15,145 nucleotides of DNA from Actinomycetes bacterium (GTDB lineage: Bacteria; Actinomycetota; Actinomycetes; Actinomycetales; Cellulomonadaceae), in contig JAEWQZ010000057.1 of NCBI GenBank assembly GCA_023460255.1, positions 1-15,145 on the forward strand, given 5' to 3'. Below are positions 6,063 through 12,532 of this stretch, piece by piece. Every line of letters starts with the position of its first letter. Position 1 is the first letter of the stretch. Below the pieces are notes generated by a model. The model did not search any database, had not been told where the DNA came from, and saw only the letters and a list, made by a program, of their open reading frames with translations. Both the position numbers and the translations under genes were made by a program.

Positions 6063-6105
6063 ACGCGACGGAGTCCGGCCCGTTCGACTCCCGTCCCCCG
6101 CTCCA
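6063..6105 (+). repeat. Second, degenerate copy of the tRNA-like attachment region, with hairpin
   Basis: Fifteen bases at 6063-6077 (ACGCGACGGAGTCCG) are identical to 3377-3391, just before the tRNA-Gly 3' half. They are followed, after an apparent deletion of about 18 bases relative to the first copy, by GTTCGA and TCCCGTCCCCCGCTCCA, matching the T-loop and acceptor end of that tRNA with a few changes. The copy also forms a hairpin: GACGGAGTC (6067-6075) pairs with GACTCCCGTC (6086-6095) with one bulged C. That hairpin could end transcription of the WYL gene, though no T-run follows directly. Confidence 0.45.
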
Positions 6106-6163
6106 TCGTTTCCGCAGGTCAGAGCGCTGACGGGCCGGGGAGCACACGGGTCCCATTTGGCGG

Positions 6164-6182
6164 TTAGGTAAGCCTTACCTTA
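6164..6182 (+). promoter_or_regulatory. IdeR/DtxR-type iron box
   Basis: TTAGGTAAGCCTTACCTTA matches the 19-bp DtxR/IdeR consensus TTAGGTTAGGCTAACCTAA in pattern, with a clear inverted repeat AGGTAAG/CTTACCT. It is 48 bases before the ATG of the ferric-iron binding protein gene. In actinobacteria an iron-loaded IdeR or DtxR binds such boxes and blocks transcription. This strongly suggests that the operon is expressed when iron is scarce. Confidence 0.85.
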
Positions 6183-6230
6183 GGGTCATGTCGGCCCGTC
6201 GCGGGCCCCGCTCCCGACTCCGAGGACGTC

Positions 6231-7367
6231 ATGCGCTTGCTCAACACCGCCCGTGCCACCACCCGTGCCATCACCGGCACCGCCGCCCGTGCCGCCGGCG
6301 TCCGCGCCCGCACGACGGCCGTCGTCGCGACGCTCGCCGTCGTCGCCCTCGCGGGCTGCACCGCCGAGGCCTCGGACGAGCAACCGGCGGATGCGGGCGA
6401 GGCAGGCGGCGAGGTCGCCGGGACCGACGACAGCGGCACGCTCATCATCTACTCCGGCCGCAACGAGACCCTTCTCGAGCCGCTGCTCACCCGCCTCGAG
6501 GAGGAGGTCGGCGTGCCCGTCGAGGTCCGGTACGCCGGGACCGCCGAGCTCGCCGCCCAGCTCCTCGAGGAGGGCGCGGCCACCGACGCCGACCTCTTCT
6601 TCTCCCAGGACGCCGGCGCGCTGGGCGCGCTCAAGGGCGCCGACCGACTGGCCGAGCTGCCCGCCGAGGTGCTCGACCGCGTGCCGGAGCACTACCGCGA
6701 CGCCGACGGTCGGTGGGTCGCCACGTCCGCCCGCGCCCGCGTGCTCGCCTACGACCCGGCGTCCGCGCCGGAGGTCGCGGACGTCACCGGCGTCGACCAG
6801 ATCCTCGACGAGCGGTACCGCGGCCGGATCGGCTTCGCGCCGACCAACGCCTCGTTCCAGTCGTTCGTCACCGCGCTCCGGATCGATCGAGGCGAGGACG
6901 GCGCCCGCCAGTGGCTCGAGGACTTCGCCGCCCTCGAGCCGCAGGCCTACGACAACAACACCGCGGTCCTCGACGCGGTCGACGGCGGTCAGGTGGGCAT
7001 CGGCCTCATCAACCACTACTACTGGTTCGAGCGCGTCGCTGAGCAGGGCGAGGACGCCGTGAGCGCCCGCATCCGGTTCCTCGACAGCGACGACCCGGGC
7101 GCCCTGGTCAACGTCGCGGGCGTCGGCGTCCTCGAGGGCTCGGACATGGCCGACGCCGCCACCGCCGCCGCGGCGTTCCTCCTCTCCGACGAGGCCCAGC
7201 AGTACTTCGCGGACGAGACGGCGGAGTACCCGGTGGTCGAGGGCATCACCTCCACCGTGCACGACCTGGCCCCGCTCTCCGGGCTGACCGGCTTCGTCGT
7301 CGACCTCAACGCCCTGGAGTCGCTCGAGGAGACGCTCGCCCTGCTCGACGAGGTGGGTCTGACCTGA
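6231..7367 (+). CDS. fbpA: Fe(III) ABC transporter substrate-binding lipoprotein
   Basis: This 378-residue protein has an Arg-rich N-terminus, a hydrophobic VVATLAVVAL segment and lipobox LAGC (cysteine 43), so it is a membrane-tethered extracellular lipoprotein. The mature protein opens with LIIYSGRNETLLEPLL (74-86). The YSGRNE block is typical of ferric-binding proteins of the FbpA/FutA/IdiA class, and later come APTNASFQSF and the iron-coordinating tyrosine pair in NHYYW (Y263, Y264). It should bind Fe(III) and deliver it to the permease encoded next. GAGGA at 6222-6226 is four bases before the ATG. An ATG at 6188 is in another frame. The iron box upstream and the permease and ATPase genes downstream support the assignment. 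The linker at about 44-69, between the lipid anchor and the domain, is acidic and Ala/Gly-rich. Confidence 0.92.
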   Translation: MRLLNTARATTRAITGTAARAAGVRARTTAVVATLAVVALAGCTAEASDEQPADAGEAGGEVAGTDDSGTLIIYSGRNETLLEPLLTRLEEEVGVPVEVRYAGTAELAAQLLEEGAATDADLFFSQDAGALGALKGADRLAELPAEVLDRVPEHYRDADGRWVATSARARVLAYDPASAPEVADVTGVDQILDERYRGRIGFAPTNASFQSFVTALRIDRGEDGARQWLEDFAALEPQAYDNNTAVLDAVDGGQVGIGLINHYYWFERVAEQGEDAVSARIRFLDSDDPGALVNVAGVGVLEGSDMADAATAAAAFLLSDEAQQYFADETAEYPVVEGITSTVHDLAPLSGLTGFVVDLNALESLEETLALLDEVGLT

Positions 7368-9013
7368 GCGACCTGACCGAGCTCGGGGCCGAGCCCCGCA
7401 CCTGGCGTCGGCCGGGGCGTCGCACCGGCGCACCGGCCGGCGTCCTCGTGCTACCCGCGGTGGTGGCGGCCGGCGTCGCCCTCCTCCCGGTGGCGTACCT
7501 CGTCGTCCGTGCCGCGGAGGCCGGCTGGCCCGCCGTCACCGAGATCCTGGTGCGGGACCGGACGGTCGCCCTCGTGGTCCGCAGCGTCGCCCTCGCCGCC
7601 GCCGTCACCGTCACGGCGCTCGTCATCGGGCTGCCGCTCGCGTGGCTCACCACCCGCACGGACCTGCCCGGACGGCGGGGCTGGGGCGTCGTCGCGGCAC
7701 TCCCCCTGGCCGTGCCGAGCTTCGTCGCCGCGTACGCGTGGGTCTCGGTGCTGCCGCAGGTGTCCGGCTTCCTCGGCACGTGGCTCGTGCTCAGCTTCTC
7801 GACGTACCCGTACGTGTACCTGCCCGTCGCCGCGGCCCTGCGCGGCACGGACCCGGCGCTCGAGGAGGTCGCCCGGTCGCTCGGCCGCGGCGCCTTGCGC
7901 ACGTCGGTCTCGGTCACGGCCCGGATGGCGCGACCGGCCGCCACCGCGGGGGCGCTGCTCGTCGCGCTCTACGCGCTGAGCGACTTCGGGACGCCGTCGC
8001 TCATGCGCTACGACGTCTTCACCCGCGCGATCCACACCTCGTACACCGCGTCCTTCGACCGGACGCCCGCGGCGGTGCTCTCGCTCGTCCTGGTCGGCCT
8101 GACCGTGGCGATCACGGTCGGCGAGACCCGGGCCCGTGGGCGGGCCGAGTACGCACCCCTCGGCACGGGAGCGACGCGCGTCGCCCAGCCCGTGCGTCTC
8201 GGCCGCGCGACGCCGCTGGCGGTCGTGGGCGCGGCCCTCGTGGCCGCCGTCGCCCTCGGGTACCCGTCCGGAGTGCTCACGCACTGGGTGTCGCAGGGGC
8301 GCTCCGCCGGGGTGGACTGGGCGTCGCTCGGCCCGGCGGGCCTGTCGACGGTATGGGTCGCGCTGCTCGGCGCGGCCGCCGCCACAGCGCTCGCGGTCCC
8401 GGTCGGCATCCTCGCCGCCCGGCACCCCGACCGCGGTGGTCGCCTGCTCGAGCACCTCACCTTCGCCGGGCACGCGGTGCCGGGCATCGTCGTCGCGCTC
8501 GCGCTCGTGTTCCTCGGCGTCCGGTACGCGCAGCCGATCTACCAGGAGACGCCGCTGCTCGTGGTGGCCTACGCCGTGCTCTTCATGCCCGCGGTCGTGG
8601 GGTCCGTGCGGGCGGCCGTGAGCCAGAGCCCGCGCCGCCTGGAGGAGGTGGCCCGCTCGCTCGGCCGGACCCCGGCCGGCGTGCTCCGGCACGTCACCCT
8701 GCCGCTCGCCGCGCCGGGCGTGGCCGCCGGCTTCGCCCTCGTGACCCTCACGGCCATGAAGGAGCTGCCCGCGACCCTCCTGCTCCGCCCGACCGGCATG
8801 GACACGCTCGCGACCCGCCTCTGGACGCACACCGGCGTCGGCGAGTACGCGGCCGCCGCGCCGTATGCCGTCACGCTGGTCCTGCTCGCCGCGGTCCCGA
8901 CGGTCGTCCTCAGCCGGGTGCAGGCACGCCCCTCGCGGGAGCGGAGCCCCCGGCCTGCCGCCACGGCCGCCACGACCGCCGCGCCGCGCGTCGCCGCGGA
9001 GGTGACGACGTGA
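7364..9013 (+). CDS. fbpB: Fe(III) ABC transporter permease, fused double-domain
   Basis: This large permease has about 12 predicted helices and two complete transporter halves. Each half ends in an EAA loop that docks to the ATPase: EEVARSLGRGALRTS, and about 260 residues later EEVARSLGRTPAGVL. This two-in-one layout is characteristic of FbpB/ThiP-type iron permeases. The start is unusual: no ATG is in frame. A GTG at 7448 would begin directly inside the first helix (521 residues). A CTG at 7364 overlaps the fbpA stop (CTGA), has the good ribosome site GAGGTGGG at 7350-7357, and adds an Arg-rich cytoplasmic leader, giving 549 residues. I prefer CTG but either is possible. The gene ends in an Ala/Thr-rich tail and overlaps the ATPase gene by four bases. 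Confidence 0.9.
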   Translation: MSDLTELGAEPRTWRRPGRRTGAPAGVLVLPAVVAAGVALLPVAYLVVRAAEAGWPAVTEILVRDRTVALVVRSVALAAAVTVTALVIGLPLAWLTTRTDLPGRRGWGVVAALPLAVPSFVAAYAWVSVLPQVSGFLGTWLVLSFSTYPYVYLPVAAALRGTDPALEEVARSLGRGALRTSVSVTARMARPAATAGALLVALYALSDFGTPSLMRYDVFTRAIHTSYTASFDRTPAAVLSLVLVGLTVAITVGETRARGRAEYAPLGTGATRVAQPVRLGRATPLAVVGAALVAAVALGYPSGVLTHWVSQGRSAGVDWASLGPAGLSTVWVALLGAAAATALAVPVGILAARHPDRGGRLLEHLTFAGHAVPGIVVALALVFLGVRYAQPIYQETPLLVVAYAVLFMPAVVGSVRAAVSQSPRRLEEVARSLGRTPAGVLRHVTLPLAAPGVAAGFALVTLTAMKELPATLLLRPTGMDTLATRLWTHTGVGEYAAAAPYAVTLVLLAAVPTVVLSRVQARPSRERSPRPAATAATTAAPRVAAEVTT

Positions 9014-10131
9014 GCCGGCTCGAGGTGCGCGGGCTGCGCAGGTCGTTCGGCGCCACCCCCGTTCTCCGCGGCATGGACCTCGACGTGCCGTCGGGTGCGT
9101 TCGCGGCCCTCCTCGGTCACTCCGGCTGCGGCAAGACCACCCTCCTGCGGATCGTCGCGGGGTTCGAGCGGGCGGACGAAGGCCAGGTCCTCATCGACGG
9201 GCGCGTGGTCGTCGACGGCCCGGCCGGGACGCCGCCCGAGCGCCGCCGCGTGAGCGTCGTGCCCCAGGAGGGGGCGCTGTTCCCGCACCTCACCGTCGCG
9301 CAGAACGTCGCGTTCGGACTCCCTGGCCGAGGGCGGCTCGCGCGCCGCCGTCGTCGGGAGCGGGTGCAGGACCTGCTGGCGCTCATCGGTCTGCCCGACG
9401 TCGGCGACCGCATGCCGTCCCAGCTCTCCGGCGGTCAGCAGCAGCGGGTCGCCGTGGCCCGGGCCCTCGCCCCCGAGCCCGACGTCGTGCTGCTCGACGA
9501 GCCGTTCTCCGCACTCGACGCCGCCCTGCGTGGCGCGCTGCGGGAGGACGTCCGGGCCGCGCTCAAGGCCACGGGCGCGACGGGCGTGCTCGTCACGCAC
9601 GACCAGGAGGAGGCCCTGACCGTCGCCGACCTCGTGGCGGTGGTGCGCGACGGCGTCGTCGTGCAGGCGGCCGAGCCCGCGCGCGTCTACCGCGAGCCGG
9701 TCGACCTCGAGACCGCGCGCTTCGTCGGGGACGCCGTGCTGCTGCCCGCCGAGGTCACGGCCGGCATCGCGCGCACGCCGGTGGGGACGCTGAAGCTCCT
9801 TCGCGGCGACGCCGTTGCGAACGGGCGCGGACAGGTGGCCGTCCGGCCCGAGCAGTTCCACATGGTCCGGGCCGGGCGCGGGGCCGCCGTCGCGACCGTC
9901 GAGGGCGTGACGTTCCACGGCCACGACGCGACCGTGCGGCTGGTGCTCGCCGGGCCGGACGCGTCGGCCGGGCCGGACGCGTCGGACGCGTCGGACGGGC
10001 CTGCGCAGACGGTCCTGTGTCGCACCCAGGGCCCGCTGCCCGACGTCGGCACGCAGGTCAGCCTGCTCGTCGCCGGGCCCGTGTCGTTCTTCACGTCGGA
10101 CCAGCCGCGGGGCCCGGGCGTCTCCGCCTGA
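9010..10131 (+). CDS. fbpC: Fe(III) ABC transporter ATP-binding protein
   Basis: The GTG start overlaps the permease stop (GTGA). The 373-residue protein has Walker A GHSGCGKTT (36-44), Q-loop VPQEG (Q86), signature LSGGQQQ (139-145), Walker B VVLLDEP (159-165), D-loop SALD and switch histidine H197. From about residue 240 there is a TOBE-type regulatory domain with VRPEQFHMV and, near the end, a GTQVSLLVAGPVSFF strand. It powers the adjacent iron permease from the cytoplasmic side. Residues 315-330 are a tandem-repeat insertion (GPDASAGPDASDASDG) in a TOBE loop. Codons for RTQGPLPDVGTQ, close to the C-terminus, belong to the 37-bp repeat that recurs at 11889. The gene is intact: the strand after the repeat is as expected for the family. 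Confidence 0.93.
   Translation: MSRLEVRGLRRSFGATPVLRGMDLDVPSGAFAALLGHSGCGKTTLLRIVAGFERADEGQVLIDGRVVVDGPAGTPPERRRVSVVPQEGALFPHLTVAQNVAFGLPGRGRLARRRRRERVQDLLALIGLPDVGDRMPSQLSGGQQQRVAVARALAPEPDVVLLDEPFSALDAALRGALREDVRAALKATGATGVLVTHDQEEALTVADLVAVVRDGVVVQAAEPARVYREPVDLETARFVGDAVLLPAEVTAGIARTPVGTLKLLRGDAVANGRGQVAVRPEQFHMVRAGRGAAVATVEGVTFHGHDATVRLVLAGPDASAGPDASDASDGPAQTVLCRTQGPLPDVGTQVSLLVAGPVSFFTSDQPRGPGVSA
9949..9993 (+). repeat. Tandem repeat inside the ATPase gene (2 x 18 bp plus a half unit)
   Basis: GCCGGGCCGGACGCGTCG occurs at 9949-9966 and again directly at 9967-9984, followed by the 9-base half unit GACGCGTCG at 9985-9993. It encodes GPDASAGPDASDAS in a TOBE loop. All units are multiples of three, so length changes would keep the frame. 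Confidence 0.85.
10021..10057 (+). repeat. 37-bp direct repeat, copy 1 (inside fbpC)
   Basis: The 37 bases begin CGCACCCAGGGCCCG, have the 10-base palindrome CCGACGTCGG in the middle, and end GCACGCAGG. They are identical to 11889-11925. This copy encodes RTQGPLPDVGTQ within the ATPase TOBE domain and fits that protein, so it is probably the source copy. Confidence 0.9.
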
Positions 10132-10191
10132 CGGGCCTCCTGCTCGCGGGGTCCAGGCACCGGCCCGCCGCCGTTCTGCACGGCGTCGTCT

Positions 10192-10209
10192 CGGATCAAT
10201 AGCGATCCG
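10192..10209. promoter_or_regulatory. Inverted repeat upstream of the 527-residue membrane protein gene
   Basis: CGGATC and GATCCG are separated by AATAGC. The site lies in the 162-base gap between fbpC and the next gene, about 85 bases before the GTG. It could be an operator or a weak hairpin; nothing else identifies the factor. Confidence 0.4.
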
Positions 10210-10225
10210 GTCACAGGCCGACCGT

Positions 10226-10239
10226 TCGACCCGGGTCGA
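10226..10239. promoter_or_regulatory. 14-bp perfect palindrome, possible operator
   Basis: TCGACCCGGGTCGA is self-complementary over 14 bases. It is followed 14 bases later by TAGCAT at 10254-10259, a possible -10 box 34 bases before the GTG of the next gene. The palindrome would then lie near the -35 region, where a repressor could block polymerase. No clear -35 box at proper spacing was found, so this is tentative. Confidence 0.45.
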
Positions 10240-10293
10240 CGGGGTCGCCTCCGTAGCATCGGCCCGACGGCCACGGGCGAGACGAGGACGATC

Positions 10294-11877
10294 GTGGAGA
10301 CCACAGCTCAGCTAGTGGAGCCCCGGCAGGCCATCGCGTGGCTCGCGCACCCCTTCACGGTCGCGGCCATCATCGTCCTTGCCGTCAACGACCACGTGCT
10401 CAAGCCGGAGCTCGGGACGTGGTGGACGGGCAAGCTCTCCGACGTCGCCGGGCTGGTCGTCGCCCCGGCACTCCTGGCGGTAGCCCTCAGCCTGTGTGTC
10501 CCCCGTCTCCCGGTGCGTTCCCTCGTCCCGGCCACGATCGCGACCGTCGGCCTCGGGTTCGTCATCGTCAAGACGACCGCAGCCGGCGCGGCGGCCGCTT
10601 CCGCGGTGTGGACCTCTGTCGCCGGCCCGAGTGTGGTCCTCCGCGATCCCACGGACCTCGTCGCGCTTCCGGCGCTCGCCGCAGCCTGGACCGTGGCTCT
10701 TCGGACAGGACGGCGCCACCCCCCGGCCACGCCTCGACCGCCGTCGGCAACGAAACGGGCACGCGCGGGGGCCGTGCTGAGGTGGACCCTCGTGCTGCCC
10801 GCTGCGATCGTGGCCACGACCGCCACGAGCATGGCTGCCGAGGACCCGTCGGCCACCCAGATCGCGGTCCTGGACGGCGCGGTCGTCGCGGGCACCGACG
10901 AGCATCCCCGCACCTGGATCACGTCCACGGACGGCGTCACCTGGACCCTGGTTCCCGCAGACCGCGTGGAGCAGCTCACGGACCAGCTCGACGACGCCGG
11001 CGGCACCTCGACGACGGACTGCCTGCGGACCAGGCCCGACACGTGCTTTCGAGTGGTACCCGGCCGACTCGCCGTGGAGGCCTCGGAGGACGGAGGTGAG
11101 ACCTGGGAGGTCGACTGGGAGGTCGCGGACAGCACCAGGGACGTCCTCGCCCGACGATTCGTGGGCGCCGGTCCCTCCACCCTGCACACGAGAGGGGTCG
11201 CGATCCTCCCGACCGCGAGCGGCTTCCGCGTCTACGCGGCCAACGCCATGGACGGCCTTGCCGTCCGCCACGAGAACGGCTCCTGGGAACGCCTCGGCTT
11301 CACGCCCTTCCCAGGCTGGGCAGAGACTGTCGAGCCTCTGCCACGTGCTGAGGAGGGCCTCGCCGTTCCGTGGGCGTGGCACTTCGGTGTGCTGAGCGGC
11401 GCGATCGCGCTCGTCGCCCTTGCTGAGGCCGGACGCTCGCCCCGGACCCGCGAGCGATGGCGGTACGCGCTCGCGGTGCCGACCTGGGCTGTCGGCGGGC
11501 TGTTTCTCGCTGCGAGCCTCGCACTGAACCCGAGGGCCGTCGGCGGTCGGGGCCCGTTCTTCGCCGGCCTGTTCAACTCCGCCGGGTGGCTGGCTGTCGT
11601 GCTGCTGCTGATCGGCGCCGCCGTCCTGCTCTCGTTCGGCACTGGCGTCACCGGTCGGGCAGGCATGGCCACCTTTGGCTACGCAGGAGCCCTCGGCGTC
11701 GTCACCGGGGTCGCGACGGCCGTCACGGACGGCCCGCCGAGCGTCCGGCTCGCCGTGGGGGCGGCGGTGGCTCTCGCCGGGACGACGGCGGTCCTGCTGG
11801 TACGCCGCCGCACGTCCGCTGGCGCTGCGCGCTCGGGTCCTCCGATCCCGCCCGCCCCGACGTCCCGGACCCCGTAG
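10294..11877 (+). CDS. Large membrane protein with an exported Asp-box (BNR-like) domain, function unknown
   Basis: This 527-residue protein is modular. Residues 20-181 hold about five hydrophobic helices, with the striking loop VNDHVLKPELGTWWTGKLSD leading into VAGL. The NDHxLK and TGKLSDxAGL pattern looks like a conserved signature, recalled from other bacterial membrane proteins, of unknown role. Residues 182-360 are soluble and probably outside the cell. They contain two Asp-box-like motifs (STDGVTW at 211, SEDGGETW at 264), as in BNR/sialidase-type beta-propellers, and a nearby cysteine pair (C243, C251). Residues 363-503 add about five more helices, and the tail is Pro/Ser-rich. GAGGA at 10284-10288 supports the GTG start. 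Flanking 37-bp repeats suggest that the gene was inserted between its neighbours. The two motifs are too few for a full propeller. Confidence 0.85.
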   Translation: METTAQLVEPRQAIAWLAHPFTVAAIIVLAVNDHVLKPELGTWWTGKLSDVAGLVVAPALLAVALSLCVPRLPVRSLVPATIATVGLGFVIVKTTAAGAAAASAVWTSVAGPSVVLRDPTDLVALPALAAAWTVALRTGRRHPPATPRPPSATKRARAGAVLRWTLVLPAAIVATTATSMAAEDPSATQIAVLDGAVVAGTDEHPRTWITSTDGVTWTLVPADRVEQLTDQLDDAGGTSTTDCLRTRPDTCFRVVPGRLAVEASEDGGETWEVDWEVADSTRDVLARRFVGAGPSTLHTRGVAILPTASGFRVYAANAMDGLAVRHENGSWERLGFTPFPGWAETVEPLPRAEEGLAVPWAWHFGVLSGAIALVALAEAGRSPRTRERWRYALAVPTWAVGGLFLAASLALNPRAVGGRGPFFAGLFNSAGWLAVVLLLIGAAVLLSFGTGVTGRAGMATFGYAGALGVVTGVATAVTDGPPSVRLAVGAAVALAGTTAVLLVRRRTSAGAARSGPPIPPAPTSRTP

Positions 11878-11888
11878 CCGGGCTGCGC

Positions 11889-11925
11889 CGCACCCAGGGC
11901 CCGCTGCCCGACGTCGGCACGCAGG
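11889..11925 (+). repeat. 37-bp direct repeat, copy 2 (convergent intergenic gap)
   Basis: These bases are identical to 10021-10057. This copy sits 11 bases after the stop of the 527-residue gene and ends one base before the stop codon of the response regulator on the opposite strand. Its inner part can fold (CTGC CCGAC/GTCGG CAC GCAG), so it might also serve as a two-way terminator, though no T-run is present. Confidence 0.9.
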
Positions 11926-11926
11926 G

Positions 11927-12532
11927 TCAGAGCCACCCGCGCTCGCGGGCCGTCGCCACCGCCTCGGTGCGGTTGCGGGCGCCCAGCTTGGCGATGGCCG
12001 ACGAGAGGTAGTTGCGCACGGTCCCCTCGGCGAGGTGCAGGCGGGCGGCGATCTCGGCGTTCGGGCTGCCGTCGGCGGCGGCACGCAAGACGTCCCGCTC
12101 GCGCTCGGTCAGGGGGTCGACGCCGTCCCAGGCCGCCACGGCGAGCTCGGGCGCGATCACGCGCTGGCCGGCGTGCACCCTCCGCAGGGTGTCGACGAGC
12201 TGCTCGATCGGGGCGTCCTTGAGCACGTAGCCCGAGACCCCGGCGTCGAGGGCGCGCCGCAGGTAACCGCTCCGTGCGAAGGTCGTGACGATGACCACGC
12301 GGGTCGCGACGCCGCGCCGCGCGAGCTCCGCGGCGACGTCGAGCCCGCTCCGCCCCGGCATCTCGATGTCGGTCAGCAGCACGTCCGGCCGGGCGTCCAG
12401 CACGGCGGCCAGCGCCTCGTCGCCGTCGGCCGCCGTCGCGACGACCTCGATGTCGGGCTCGAGGGCGAGCAGGGCCGCGAACGCCCCGAGCACCATGCCC
12501 TGGTCCTCGGCCAGCACCGTCCGGATCGTCAT
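11927..12532 (-). CDS. NarL/DesR-type response regulator
   Basis: This 201-residue protein has a receiver domain at 1-120: acidic pair E9/D10, phosphorylated aspartate D55 in VLLTDIEMPG, T83/T84 and K105 in YVLKDA. A LuxR-type HTH follows at 138-200 (LTERERDVLRAAADG, then EIAARLHLAEGTVRNYLSSA). It binds DNA once phosphorylated by its partner kinase. Its ATG overlaps the kinase stop (ATGA), so the pair is co-translated. Such regulators usually control the linked ABC transporter genes. The stop codon lies one base beyond the 37-bp repeat copy, so the gene's 3' boundary coincides with a rearrangement edge; the C-terminal ending ARERGWL is normal for the family. Confidence 0.95.
   Translation of the reverse strand: MTIRTVLAEDQGMVLGAFAALLALEPDIEVVATAADGDEALAAVLDARPDVLLTDIEMPGRSGLDVAAELARRGVATRVVIVTTFARSGYLRRALDAGVSGYVLKDAPIEQLVDTLRRVHAGQRVIAPELAVAAWDGVDPLTERERDVLRAAADGSPNAEIAARLHLAEGTVRNYLSSAIAKLGARNRTEAVATARERGWL

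Noticed and set aside
6186..7433. A long minus-strand open frame opposite fbpA
   Set aside because: It is antisense to a clearly recognised binding protein; the long open frame follows from GC-rich third positions.
7642..9009. Upstream in-frame extension of the ATPase gene within the permease gene
   Set aside because: Arg/Pro-rich shadow sequence; the true ATPase begins at the GTG at 9010, directly before its first conserved strand.
10132..10167. Terminator after fbpC formed by CGGGCC and GGCCCG
   Set aside because: The stem has only six pairs with a 24-base loop and no T-run.
11889..11925. CRISPR-like or transposon end repeat
   Set aside because: There are only two direct copies, no spacer array, no transposase and no terminal inverted repeats. 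One copy is ordinary fbpC coding sequence.
10312..12084. A 590-codon minus-strand open frame opposite the 527-residue gene
   Set aside because: It has no domain motifs and is Arg/Gly-rich. The plus-strand frame has membrane helices and a ribosome site, so this is a shadow.
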